Assembly: GCA_963921195.1 (NCBI GenBank)
Contig: OY992537.1
Location: 125,537,347 to 125,601,346 of the forward strand
DNA length: 64,000 bases
DNA from: Pegoplata infirma
Taxonomy: Eukaryota; Arthropoda; Insecta; Diptera; Anthomyiidae
Direction: 5' to 3'
The position numbers were made by a program, and so were the translations under genes. Numbering within the stretch: position 1 is the first letter of the stretch; each line of letters opens with the position of its first letter. Of this stretch, positions 27,001 to 42,000 are shown piece by piece. Under the pieces are notes generated by a model. It had not been told where the DNA came from, did no database searches, and was given only the letters and a program-made list of their open reading frames with translations.

Positions 27001-30000
27001 TGGAGATTCTCCTTCATGCTCTTGTCTGCCAGACTTTATTGGTTCACCACCTCAATGTAGACCAGAGTGTGTTTCAAACTCAGAATGTCCTTCAAATCAG
27101 GCTTGCATAAATCAAAAATGCCGTGATCCATGTCCCGGTTTGTGCGGTCAAAATGCTATTTGCCGAGTTTTCTCTCATACCCCGATGTGCTTGTGCACGG
27201 AAGGTTATACTGGAGATCCATTCTCCGTTTGTAGTCCAGTACAACAAACACCACCGGACATAATAAGACCTTGCAGTCCTAGTCCATGTGGTGTTAACGC
27301 AATATGCCAAGAAAGGGGTGAAGCTGGATCTTGCCAATGTTTACCAGAATACTTTGGTAATCCTTACGAAGGTTGTCGCCCAGAATGTGTATTAAATTCG
27401 GATTGTCCCTCAAACAGAGCTTGTCAAAATCAAAAATGCATTGATCCCTGTCCTGGAACCTGCGGTCAAAATGCTGAATGTCGGGTTATCAATCATTTGC
27501 CATCATGTAATTGTTTCTCTGATTATACTGGAGATCCTTACAATTTCTGTTCCATCATTCGAAATGAACGTAAGCATTCCTTGTTTTGTGTCTGGGAAAA
27601 TTTTTTCACTTGTTTTGTTATTTTTCAGCTATTCGTGAATATGTCAATCCTTGTCAACCCTCACCCTGTGGTCCCAATTCACAATGTCGGGAAGTTAATA
27701 GTCAACCAGTTTGCTCTTGTCTACCCGAATATATAGGTTCACCACCAGCCTGCCGGCCAGAATGTACTTCTAGTTCAGAATGTTCTGCTGACAAGGCTTG
27801 TGTGAATCGTAAATGTGTAGATCCTTGTCCCGGAGTATGTGGTCAAAATTCCGTATGCCAAGTACGTAATCATAGCCCAATTTGTAGCTGCAACAACGGT
27901 TTTACTGGTGATGCTTTCGTTCGCTGTTTCCGCATACCGCCTAAGCAAGCTGAACCCTTACCTCAACCACCTAGAGATCCTTGCGTACCTACACCATGCG
28001 GTCCCAATTCACAATGTCGCGATATAGGTGGTTCACCTTCTTGCTCTTGTTTGCCAAACTACTTGGGTACCCCACCAGCTTGTAGACCCGAATGTACCAT
28101 TAACTCGGAATGTGGTTCTCAACAGGCTTGTATTAATGAAAAATGTCGCGATCCTTGCCCAGGCTCATGTGGTATTAATACACAATGTTTTGTACGAGCC
28201 CATACTCCCATATGTACGTGTCAAACGGGATATACTGGAGATCCATTTACTGTTTGTAATCCCATACCACCACCGTCAGTTAAAAGTAAGCTCTTTAGAT
28301 TGTTCGATATGCTATAAAAACATTAACTTTTTTTTGGAATTTCGTTTTAAAAAAATTAGCTGAAATTATACCAGCAGATGATCCTTGTAACCCTTCACCT
28401 TGTGGTGCCAATGCTCAATGCAATAGTGGCCAATGTACTTGTATACCTGAGTATCATGGTGATCCTTATTCTGGCTGTAGACCAGAATGCGTTTTACACA
28501 CAGACTGTTCCCGCGATAAAGCCTGTGTTAGACACAAATGTGTGGATCCTTGTCCTGGAACCTGTGCTTCTAATGCCATATGTGAAGTAATTAATCATAT
28601 ACCCAATTGTAGATGCCCCGAAGGCATGCAGGGTAGTGCTTTTACTTTTTGCTCTCCCGTGCCAAGTAAGAAATTTTTTAAAATGTTAGGAGATTCATGT
28701 GAAATTAAATATTAAATCATTTTAGAACAAGATTTACCTGTACATCCTTGCCAACCATCTCCATGTGGTCCTAATTCTCAATGCAGAGAAATCAACCAAC
28801 AGGCTGTATGCTCTTGTATAGAAGGTTTCATAGGAACTCCTCCAATCTGTAGACCAGAATGTACTTCGAATTCGGAATGTGCTTTAAATCAGGCATGCCT
28901 AAATCAAAAATGCTCCGATCCATGTCCTGGCGTCTGTGGTCGCAATGCCATGTGCCATGTTAACAATCACAGTCCTTATTGTAGATGTCCCGATAGGTAT
29001 GACGGTAATCCATTTGTTAGCTGTCAACCTATTGTGGAACCTCCAACACCCCCGCCACGACAACCTTGCCAACCTTCTCCATGTGGTCCCTACTCACAAT
29101 GTCGTGAAGTTGGTGATACACCCTCATGCTCTTGCTTAGCTGAATATATAGGGGCACCACCCAATTGTAGACCAGAATGTGTTACAAGCTCAGAATGTCC
29201 TTCCAATCAGGCATGTATTAATCAAAAATGTAAAGATCCTTGTCCTGGTCTGTGTGGAGCAGAGGCCGAATGCCGTGTCGTATCCCACACACCCAGTTGT
29301 TATTGCCCTCAGGGTTATGAAGGAGATCCCTTCGTACAATGTATACGACGACAATTACCTCCGCAATTTGATCATGTTGATCCATGTAATCCTTCACCAT
29401 GTGGTCCCAATGCTCGTTGTACTCAACGTAATGGTGCCGGATCATGCCAATGTTTCCCAGAATACTTTGGTAATCCCTATGAAGGTTGTCGTCCGGAATG
29501 TGTTTTGGATTCAGATTGTAGTAGTAATTTGGCTTGCCAAAATATGAAATGTCGCGATCCTTGCCCAGGAACATGTGGTCAAAATGCTGTATGTAATGTT
29601 TTGAATCATGTACCAAGATGTTCGTGTATAACCGGTTATTCGGGAGATCCTTACCGTTCTTGTTTACCAGAAAAGCAACGTAAGTTTAAAGGCGTTTAAA
29701 TACATTGGTTGTGTCAATCAAATTTGTTACCAATCTAAGGCTAACGATAACTGATTTTTATGTTAGAAAAACTGGATTTCTATTTTCACAATTAAAAAAT
29801 GTGGTTAATCCAGCCGAACCATTGGTTTGACAACAAGTTTGATGTTCACAACAAATTCGTTTTCTTTGCTTAATTGTGTAAAGTTGGAGAACCAAAATTT
29901 TACTGTATCAACTTTTGCTTCGAGTGCCTTCATAAGATTTTTTTTTTACAAGAAAAAACAATATATTGTTATTTGGGCAACCTCTTGTAAAGTTTGCACC

Positions 30001-33000
30001 ATTTAAAATTGGCTTTCCAACTTCTACAAAATTCAGTTATCGTATTTTAATATAATATCTGTAGTCTAAAGTTTTAATGACGTTTTCATCTTGTTTAGAA
30101 ATACGTGAATACGTTAATCCTTGCCAACCATCTCCATGTGGTCCCAATTCTCAGTGCCGTGAAATAAATGAGCAACCTGTATGCTCATGTTTGCCCGAAT
30201 ATATTGGTAGTCCTCCATTGTGTAGACCCGAATGTACTCAATCATCGGAATGTGCGTTTGACAAAGCATGCGTTAATCAAAAATGTGTAGATCCCTGTCC
30301 AGGAACCTGTGGTTCAAATGCCAATTGTAGAGTTCTTAATCACAGTCCCTTATGTACCTGCAGAGCTGGCTATACCGGAGATCCTTTCTATATCTGTCGA
30401 CCCATACCACGTAAGATTATTGCCGATACATTTTCAAGTAACACAATCTTAAATTGTTGTTTTTTAATAGCTCAACCTCCCGTACAAGTACAAAAGACAC
30501 CGATAGATCCATGTATACCTTCACCTTGTGGTCCTAATTCTCAATGTAGACGAGTAGGTGATTCGCCTTCTTGTTCGTGCTTACCAAATTATATAGGAGC
30601 TCCTCCCAACTGTAGACCTGAGTGTGTAATAAACGCAGATTGTCCTAGTAGTCAGGCGTGTATTAATGAAAAATGCCGTGACCCTTGTGCCGGAGCCTGT
30701 GGCTTAGGTGCTTTATGTGAGGTTAATAATCATACACCTAACTGTAGATGTCCTGCTGGTTTTATGGGAGATCCATTTTCAGTTTGCCAGCCTGCACCAC
30801 CCCCACCACGTAAGCCTAGTTTTATTTTTTGTCAAGCAGAATTTACAAATGTTTTCATTTCTTAGCGGTCGTTAAAGATGATCCTTGCAATCCCTCGCCC
30901 TGCGGACCAAATGCTCAATGTAATAATGGTATTTGTTCTTGTCTACCCGAGTATCAAGGAGATCCTTATTCAAGTTGTAGACCCGAATGTGTTTTAAATT
31001 CCGATTGTTCACGCGAATTAGCTTGTATTCAAAATAAATGCCGTGATCCTTGTCCAGGAACGTGTGCTTCAAATGCTTTCTGTCAGGTTATAAATCACAT
31101 ACCCATGTGCTCTTGTCCCGAGAATATGGCTGGAAATGCGTTCGTACAATGTTCACCCATACCACGTAAATATCAAAATTTTTAAGAATTCATTTTAAAG
31201 ATTGAGGAAAATAAACATTTTTAAAATTTTTAGCTCCCATCAAGGGAAATCCCTGCCAACCTTCTCCTTGTGGACCTAACTCACAATGTCGTGAAGTTAA
31301 TTCTCAAGCAGTATGTTCATGTTTACCTTCCTATTTGGGAGCTCCTCCCGCTTGTCGACCAGAATGTACTGCCAACCAGGAATGTCCAGCTAATTTGGCG
31401 TGTGTTAATCAGAAATGTGTGGATCCCTGTCCAGGAGCTTGTGGACGAAATGCCCAATGTGCTACCGTTAATCATAATCCATTCTGTACTTGTATATCTC
31501 GCTACACAGGCAATCCATTCGTGGCCTGCCAACCCATTATAGAACCACCGCAACAGGATAAACAGCCACAAGATCCTTGCAGACCATCACCGTGTGGTCC
31601 TAACTCAGAATGTAGGGCAATTGGTGAGACACCTTCCTGTTCATGCTTAGAAGGTTTTATAGGATCAGCGCCCTACTGCAGACCAGAATGTGTTTCAAAC
31701 TCTGAGTGTTCTTCTAACTTGGCGTGTATTAATCAAAAATGTAGAGATCCTTGCGTAGGTTTATGTGGATCATCAGCTATTTGTCGTGTTGTATCCCATA
31801 CACCTATGTGTACTTGTGAAATCGGTTTTACAGGAGATCCATTTACTTTATGTTCACCCGTGCCAGTAAGAATACAAGAGGAACCATTACATCCTTGTAA
31901 TCCTTCTCCTTGCGGCGCTAATGCTCAGTGTATGGAACGTAATGGCGCCGGTGCCTGTCAGTGCTTACCCGAATACTTTGGTAATCCTTATGAAGGCTGT
32001 CGTCCTGAATGTGTGTTGAATTCGGATTGTCCTACTAACAAGGCTTGCCATAATCAAAAATGTCGCGATCCTTGTCCGGGTACGTGTGGAAATAATGCAG
32101 AATGTTCAGTGTTAAATCATATGCCTACTTGCAATTGCTTAATTGGTTATACTGGAGATCCTTACAGCTATTGCTCAAAACCTCAAGAACGTAAGAAATT
32201 TTCGAAGTTTTTATTTTAACTCAAGCACACACACATAGAAAATTGAGCAACTAAATTGTAATGAGATATAAAAATTTTCCATTGTGCCAACTTACAATTC
32301 ATTTGGTTCAACATTAACGCATTGCTGTTGAGAAAAAAGAATTTGAAGTTGATACAATTGAAAATTCGATTCAATATAATTTGGTTGCCAAAACTTTTAA
32401 TTCAATTTTTTTAAGTAGTTAGCCAAAAAGTAGTTACTAATGGTAGTTTTTTTGTATGTATAATTAATTTAACATATTATTTATTCATCAGCTATACGCC
32501 ATGAATATGTTAATCCTTGTCAGCCATCGCCCTGTGGTCCCAACTCGCAATGTCGCGAAATTCAGGGACAAGCTGTGTGTTCATGCCTTCCCGACTTTGT
32601 AGGTGTGGCACCAGCCTGTAGGCCTGAATGTACTTCGAACCAAGAATGTCCTTCGGATAAGGCTTGTATAAATCGTAAATGTTCAGATCCTTGTCCTGGT
32701 GTTTGCGGTCAGAATGCTGAATGTTTTGTAAGGAATCATAATCCATTGTGTTCATGTCGTCCTGGTCTCATTGGAGACGCATTTGTACGCTGTTATCCAC
32801 AACCATGTAAGATTGTTACAGCAATCACAGTGACCCATTAAAACTTATATTTCTGTTTAATTTATTTTGAACTTATTAGCACCTCCACCACCTGTCAAAG
32901 ATGTACAAATATATCGAGATCCTTGTGTACCCTCACCTTGTGGCCCTTATTCTCAGTGTCGCAATCAATATGACACTCCAATCTGCTCATGTCTGCCCAA

Positions 33001-36000
33001 TTACATAGGAACTCCACCTAACTGTAGACCTGAATGTACCATAAATGCTGATTGTCCTTCTAGCCAGGCTTGTATTAACGAAAAATGCCGCGATCCTTGT
33101 CAAGGTGTTTGTGGTCTAAACACTGAATGCTTGGTTATTAATCATATACCAAATTGCAAATGTCAATTGGGTTATGTTGGTGATGCCTTTATAGCCTGTC
33201 ATCTAGCACCTCCACCACCGGTTTTAGTAAAAGATGCACCTCGGGATCCTTGTTATCCAAATCCTTGTGGTTCTAATGCTATATGTTCCGGAGAGGGTAT
33301 ATGCTCTTGTTTGTCAGACTATCAAGGTGATCCCTATGTAGCTTGCAAACCAGAATGTGTTGTAAACTCGGAATGTCCCAGCAATAGAGCTTGCTTAAAT
33401 CAAAAATGTCGCGATCCTTGTCCAGGAACCTGCGCCTCCAACGCTATATGCGAAGTACGCAATCATGTTCCTATGTGCAGTTGTCCAGATCGTATGACTG
33501 GTAATGCATTTGTACTTTGTCAACCCATACAACAAAGTAGGTTTAATTTAACTCAGCCTCCATTTTATTGTCCATTAAAATTTGTTTTTCTCAACCCAGC
33601 TGAAGTTTATCGTAATCCCTGCCAACCATCCCCATGTGGACCCAACTCTCAATGTCGTGAAATTAATCAACAAGCTGTTTGCTCTTGCCTGCCAAATTTC
33701 TTGGGTTCTCCTCCTAGCTGTCGTCCCGAATGTACTACAAACTCTGAGTGTCCAGCTAATCTAGCTTGTCAAAACCAAAAATGTATAGATCCTTGTCCCG
33801 GAACATGTGGACGCTTTGCTCAATGCAATGTTGTCAATCATAGTCCATTCTGTACATGTGTACAAGGTTATACCGGAAATCCTTTTATACAATGTCAACG
33901 AATAAGTAAGTTTTGGATGATAGGAGTAGTAGAAATGAATTTCAAAAAAACTTTAATTTTTTTTACTAAAACACAGTTGAACCACAACGTGATGTCGAAC
34001 CATTGAACCCCTGTCAACCCTCACCATGTGGTCCGAATAGCCTTTGCAAACCTATAGGCTCTACACCATCATGTTCATGTCTAGTTGAATTTGTAGGACA
34101 ACCCCCGAACTGCCGACCTGAATGTGTAACCAACTCGGAATGTCCCTCGAATCAAGTGTGTGCAAATCAAAAATGTAGAGATCCTTGCCCTGGCCTATGT
34201 GGACAAAGTGCTCTTTGTCGTGTTAATAGCCATACGCCTATGTGTTATTGTGAGAATGGCTTTACCGGTGATCCATTTGTCTTGTGTTCTCCTGTTCGTC
34301 AGCAAGAACCTATTGCAATTGTGGATCCTTGTTATCCCTCACCATGTGGTCTTAACGCGGTATGTCGCCAACAAAATGGTGTAGGTTCCTGTCAATGTCT
34401 TCCCGAATACTTTGGCAATCCTTACGAAGGTTGTAGACCTGAATGTGTAGTTAATTCCGATTGTGCTTCCAATAAAGCTTGTGTTAATCAGAAATGTCGA
34501 GATCCTTGTCCGGGAACTTGTGGCCAAAATGCCGAATGCTTTGTTAGAAATCATCAGGCTACCTGCAATTGCTTGTATGGTTATCAAGGTGATCCTTATC
34601 GCTATTGTGCCAAAGAAGAGAAACGTAAGATAAAGCAAACTAATGTGACATCTTGATAGACGAGTAACATTTTTTCCTTCCCTTAGCTATTATACGTGAA
34701 TATGTTAACCCTTGCCAACCTACACCGTGTGGGCCAAATTCACAATGTCGCGAATTAAATGAACAAGCTGTTTGTTCTTGTTTACCGGAATACGTAGGTA
34801 ATCCTCCATCGTGTAGACCCGAATGTACTTCTAGCTCGGAATGTCCTTTTGACAAAGCATGTATAAATCAAAAATGTCAAGATCCATGCCCTGGAGTTTG
34901 TGGTGTACAAGCTTTGTGTAACGTACGTAATCATGCTCCTCTGTGCAGTTGTCAAAATGGTTATACCGGAGATGCGTTCACACGCTGTTATCTCATACCT
35001 CGTAAGTGTTTCTCGTGAAGCAAGTTAAAAAAATAGATAAAAAACATCTTATTTTGTTATTACCTTTAGCACCACCTCCAACGATATTCAATGAACCCAT
35101 ACGTGATCCCTGTGTACCATCACCATGTGGTCCTAATGCTCAGTGCCGCAATGCAAATGGTCAAGCCATCTGTTCTTGCTTGCCTCAATACTTCGGAACT
35201 CCACCTAGTTGTCGTCCCGAGTGTTCTACAAATTCTGAATGTTCCTTAAATATGGCTTGTATAAATATGCGTTGTATTGATCCCTGTCCTGGTTCCTGTG
35301 CTTACAATGCCTTGTGTACAGTACAAAACCATATTCCCAGTTGTCATTGTCCCAACGGATATATAGGAGATCCATTTACTGCCTGCCAATTAGCACCAAG
35401 ACGTAAGACGATTGCTTTACGCTATAATCAATCACTTTTTCACACCATTTTTTTTAAATACTCCCTTAGCTAAACCAATCGTTAAAGATGATCCCTGTCA
35501 TCCTTCACCTTGCGGCTCCAATGCTTTATGCAATAATGGTCAATGCTCGTGTCTACCTGAATATCAGGGTGATCCTTATGTTGCATGCCGTCCCGAATGT
35601 GTCTTAAATACGGAATGTCCTTCGAATAAGGCATGCATACGTAACAAATGCGTAGACCCGTGTCCAGGAACCTGTGGTCATAATGCTTTATGTGATGTAC
35701 ATAACCATGTACCCATGTGTCGTTGTCCCGATGGCATGACAGGCAATGCATTTGTTCAATGTGACGTAGAACCTAAACCTATAGCTGCAAATCCTTGCCA
35801 ACCTTCGCCTTGTGGTCCGAACAGCAGATGTAGAGTACATCAAAATACAGCCGTATGTTCTTGTATTGAGTCGTTTATAGGAAATCCACCTTCATGTCGA
35901 CCAGAATGTACCATCAATTCAGACTGTGCACCTCAAAGAGCCTGCCAAAACCAAAAATGTATTGATCCTTGTCCAGGATCATGCGGTCTTAATGCTTTGT

Positions 36001-39000
36001 GTAACGTGGTTAATCATGCGCCAATTTGTAATTGTCCCGCACGTTTTACAGGAAATCCATTTGTAAGCTGTCAACCCATAATAGAACCACCTCGAAAACT
36101 ACAAGACAAACCCAACCCTTGTATACCTTCCCCTTGTGGACCCAATTCAGAATGTCGTGTGATAGGAGATTCATCATCATGCTCGTGCTTACCACTGTTT
36201 ATAGGCTCACCTCCGAACTGTCGGCCAGAATGTGTTACCAACTCAGAATGCCCGTCAAATAGAGCCTGCATCAATCAAAAATGTCAAGATCCATGTCCGG
36301 GAGTATGTGGTCAAAATGCTTTATGTAATGTTATATCACATACTGCCATGTGTTCTTGTGCTCCTGGATATACAGGGGATCCATTCACTGGTTGTTCCAT
36401 ACCTCCAGTGCGTCAAACAGATTATGTGACACCATGCCAACCTAACCCATGTGGTTCCAATGCTATATGCAGACAAGTTGATAATGCCGGTTCATGTCAA
36501 TGTTTACCGAACTATTTTGGTAATCCTTATGAAGGCTGTAGGCCAGAATGTGTCTCCAACTCTGATTGTCCTTCCAATAAAGCCTGTGTTAATCAAAAAT
36601 GTCGAGATCCTTGTCCAGGTGTATGTGGCCTCAATGCTCTGTGTAGTGTAGTTAATCACTTGCCAACGTGTCAGTGTATTCCCGAATTTATAGGTGATCC
36701 TTATCAATATTGCCAAATTCCAGAAAAACGTAAGTTTAGTGGATTTAATCTTGTCTCAGGAACTCTAATAAAAATCTTTCCCTCCCCCTAGCCATTATCA
36801 AAGAGTATGTCAATCCCTGTCAACCTTCTCCTTGCGGTCCCAACTCACAGTGTCGCGAAGTAAATGAACAAGCCGTATGCTCTTGTTTGCCTCAATACAT
36901 GGGTCAACCTCCAACGTGCAGACCAGAATGTACTACCAATTCGGAATGTGCCTTCGACAAGGCCTGCGTGAATCAAAAATGTGTCGATCCCTGTCCGGGT
37001 TCTTGTGGCAGCAATGCTGAATGCCGTGTTATCAGTCATTCACCCATATGTACTTGTAGAATAGGTTTTACGGGTAATGCCTTTACACGTTGTTATCTCA
37101 TACCGCCCAGTAAGACTTGAATGAAATTTTAAGTTTTTCTTTTATGAAAATAATAACAATAATTTTACTTTAGCTCCTGCTCCCATTCCACAAAGAGATG
37201 TTTCGCCTAATCCTTGTCTGCCCTCGCCGTGTGGTCAATTTGCCGAATGTCGTGACATAGGTGGCACACCATCTTGCTCCTGTTTACGCACATACATAGG
37301 AACCCCACCCAATTGCCGACCAGAATGTACCATAAACTCCGACTGCCCAAGTTCTTTGGCTTGTATAAATCAAAAATGTCAAGATCCTTGTCCGGGAGCC
37401 TGTGGATTTAATGCTGAATGTCATGTCATTAACCATACACCCATATGTCAATGTGCTTATGGTATGATAGGAGATCCTTTCGTAAACTGTCGTCAACCTC
37501 CCGTAGAACCTCAGAGACCACCACCTGAACTGGATGATCCCTGTGTTCCCTCACCTTGTGGCAACAATGCTATATGCCGTAATGGCCAATGTTCTTGTTT
37601 ACCAGAATACCTAGGAAATCCCTTGATAGGATGTCGACCAGAATGTGTTCTCAATTCAGATTGTCCTTCCAATCGAGCCTGTGTAAATCAAAAATGTCAA
37701 GATCCTTGTCCTGGTACCTGTGCTTCCAACGCTATTTGTGAGGTTCACCAACATGTAGCCATGTGTTATTGTCCAGAAGGTATGATTGGCAATGCGTTTA
37801 CCATGTGCTTAGAATTGCCTCCCCAAAGACTGACTCAGCCGTGCCAACCGTCACCTTGTGGTCCAAACTCACAATGCCGGGTCTTAAATCAACAAGCAGT
37901 TTGTTCGTGTTTACCGGAATATACTGGAGCTCCTCCTACTTGCAGACCTGAATGTACATCGAACAATGAGTGTGCTTTGAATAAAGCATGTTTACAGCAA
38001 AAATGTCGTGATCCATGTCCTGGAGCTTGCGGTTCTAACACTGAATGTTCGGTTCACAATCACAGCCCCATCTGTCGTTGCATAAATGGCTTCAGTGGAA
38101 ATCCGTTCATTGGCTGCCAACATATCAGAAGTAATTTTTTTAAAACTTTCTATCAAAAAGAAGCAATATTAAATCTTTTTACCCTTTTTTGTAGTTGTAC
38201 CTCAACTTGATACTCCAAAACGTAAAGACCCTTGTCGACCCTCACCATGTGGTCCCAATTCAGAGTGCAGAGCTGTAGGCGATAGTCCTTCATGCTCTTG
38301 CTTGAAAGACTTCATAGGTGTACCACCCTACTGTAGTCCAGAATGTGTTACTAATTCAGAATGTCCTTCATCACAAGCATGTATAAATCAACATTGCCGC
38401 GATCCTTGTCCTGGAGTCTGTGGCTCTAATGCCGAATGCCGTGTTATCAATCATACTCCAATGTGCTATTGTGCTGCGGGTTATTTGGGAGATCCCTTCT
38501 CTTTCTGTTCACCAGTAAGAGATATACCTCAAGAACCAATCAGACCTTGTCAACCCAATCCCTGTGGTCCAAATGCTGAATGTTTGGAACGCAATGGTGT
38601 TGGGGCTTGCCAATGTTTGCCTGAGTTCTTAGGTAATCCTTATGAGGGTTGTCGTCCAGAATGCGTTATAAATTCAGACTGCCCCACACACTTAGCTTGT
38701 ATACAAAACAAATGTAAAGATCCTTGTCCGGGAACTTGTGGTCGTAATGCGGAGTGCCATGTTCGCAATCATTTGCCAACGTGTAACTGTTTCACGGGTT
38801 ACACAGGTGATCCATATTCGTATTGTAACCTATCACCAGAACGTAAGATTTTCTAGTGATATTAAGAAGACTTAGCAATTACTTTAACTTTATGTTTTCT
38901 TAATAGCTGTCTTTGATGTTAGTAATCCTTGCCAACCTTCACCTTGTGGTCCCAATTCTCAGTGCCGTGACGTTAAAAATCAAGCGGTTTGTTCCTGTTT

Positions 39001-42000
39001 ACCTACCTTTATAGGCCAACCACCAGCTTGCCGTCCGGAATGTACGATATCCAGTGAATGTGCCTTCGACAAAGCCTGTGTCAATCAAAAATGTGTTGAT
39101 CCTTGTCCGGGTACTTGTGGCCAAAATGCTGAATGTCGTGTACGCAATCATAGTCCCTTATGTTCTTGTCGACCAGGTTTTACAGGAGATGCCTTCATAA
39201 GATGTTTACCCATACCCCCAGAACGTAATATTTGCATTATTAAAATTAAAAAACTTAAGAAACTAATTTCGTACCTCCATCTAGCTCCATCCCCGGTTAT
39301 AGTCAAAGATGCTTATCGGGATCCTTGTGTGCCCTCGCCATGTGGTTCAAACGCTCAATGCCGTGTAAATAATCAACAAGCAATTTGTTCTTGTGTGCAG
39401 GGCTACTTTGGTACACCACCAAATTGTAGACCTGAATGTACCATCAATTCAGATTGTCCCTCTAATTTGGCATGTATCAATGAAAAATGTCGTGACCCTT
39501 GTCCTGGATCATGTGGTATATCAGCTCTCTGTTCGGTATTATCACATACTCCCATGTGTACTTGTCCTGCTGGTTATATGGGTGATCCGTTTACTTCCTG
39601 TGTGCCAAAACCAGTATATCAAGAACCAAGTAATTTATTTAATTCCAACCTAAAGCCCTTCTTACTAAACAATATTTTAAACTTCTTAGTTGTGCCAAAA
39701 GATCCTTGCCATCCATCACCTTGTGGTTCAAATGCCCTTTGTAATAATGGCCAATGTTCTTGCTTACCCGAATATCAAGGTAACCCCTATGTGGGCTGCA
39801 GACCAGAATGTGTTTTAAATACTGACTGTCCTCGTGATAATGCTTGTATACGAAACAAATGTAAGGATCCTTGTCCTGGCACTTGTGGCGTTGGAGCCTT
39901 ATGTGAGGTTAACAATCATATACCCATGTGTCGCTGTCCTGTGGGTATGATCGGCAATGCTTTTGTTCAATGTTTAGCCATAGAAAGTAAGATACATCTA
40001 ATTAAACAAGTGTTAAGGGCTAGTGTTAAACCATTTACTTATTTTAGCTCCAGTACCAAAATTACCTCAACATCCTTGCCAACCGACGCCTTGCGGTCCC
40101 AACTCTCAGTGTCGCGAATTTAATAATCAAGCAATCTGTTCTTGTTTACCCAGTTACATGGGTTCTCCCCCCTATTGCCGTCCTGAATGTTCCGTCAACT
40201 CGGACTGTTCTCCTCATTTGGCTTGTGTTAATCAAAAATGCCGAGACCCTTGTCCTGGATCTTGCGGACTTAGAGCTGAGTGTGATGTGGTCAATCATAC
40301 ACCCTACTGTAAATGTCCTCCAGGTTATACCGGCAATGCTTTTGTTATGTGTCAACTTTTGCCACCGCCACCGGTTAAAATACAAGATCCTATAAATCCT
40401 TGTATACCATCACCGTGCGGTGCCAACTCTGAGTGTAGAGTTGAAAAAGGTTCGGCTTCTTGTTCCTGCTTACCAAACTACTCAGGATCGCCACCTAACT
40501 GCAGACCAGAATGTATAAGTTCTTCAGAATGTCTCAGCAATTTGGCTTGCATTAATATGAAGTGTCAAGATCCTTGCCCGGGTGTATGTGGCTCTTCAGC
40601 AGTATGTCAAGTTGTCAGCCATGTGCCCTCCTGTATTTGTGTCAACGGTTATGTTGGAGATCCCTTCACTCTATGCTATCCACCACCACAAATCGAAAGA
40701 GAACAAGTTAATCCTTGTTCTCCTAGTCCTTGTGGTAGTAATGCTAGATGTCGGGAACAAAATGGTGCCGGTGCTTGCCAATGTCTGCCCGATTACTATG
40801 GAAATCCTTATGAAGGATGTCGCCCAGAATGTGTAGTAAATTCAGATTGTCCCGCGAATCGAGCTTGTCAAAATCAAAAATGTCGCGATCCTTGTCCTGG
40901 TGTATGTGGTCAAAATGCTTTGTGTAATGCCATTAATCATTTACCAACCTGTTCATGTTATGAGGGCTACTCTGGAGATCCATATAGTTATTGCAATGTT
41001 ATTAGAGAACGTAAGATATTAAGTATTTATAACACCTTATGTAGTTTTACTAAATTGTATGTATGTAATTTAGCTATACGTGAATATGTTAATCCTTGTC
41101 AACCCTCTCCCTGCGGTCCAAACTCACAATGTCGGGAAGCTAATGAACAAGCAATATGCTTATGCTTAGCTGAGTATATAGGTTCACCTCCCAACTGTAG
41201 ACCAGAATGTACAGTCAATTCTGAATGCCCAGCAATTAAGGCTTGTGTAAATCATAAATGTCAAGATCCCTGTGTAAATGTTTGCGGTCTAAATGCGGAG
41301 TGTAGAGTTATGAATCATTCGCCCATTTGTAAATGTTTGCCTGGTTTTACAGGTGATGCATTTAGCAGGTGTTCATTTATACCGGCTTTACCGCCACCCT
41401 TAAGGGAACCTTATCGTGATCCTTGTGTACCTTCTCCATGCGGCCAGTATGCTAAATGTAGGTTGGTTAATGGTAATCAGCCCATTTGTAACTGTCTAAC
41501 ATCCTACATAGGCACCCCACCTAACTGCCGACCCGAATGTATACGCAACTCAGATTGTCCTAGCAATCAGGCTTGTATAAATGAACGTTGTAATGATCCT
41601 TGTCCGGGTTCTTGCGGCCTTAGTGCTTTGTGCTCGGTTGTCAATCATATACCCTCATGTATATGTCCTCAAGGTTATTTAGGAGATCCATTTACGCGTT
41701 GTGTACCAGAATCTCCCGCATTACCACGTAAGAACCTTAATAATGAAATCGTAAACTCGCCTCCACTATATACCATTTCTTTAGCTCCTCCCCCAATAGC
41801 CGACGATCCTTGTTATCCCTCTCCTTGCGGTGCCAACAGTGAATGTCACAATGGTATTTGCTCATGCTTACCCGAATACCAAGGTGATCCTTATCGTGGC
41901 TGTAGACCAGAATGTATATTAAGTTCAGAGTGTTCCCGCAACATGGCTTGTATTAATCAAAAATGTCAAGATCCTTGTCCCGGAACCTGTGCATCGAACG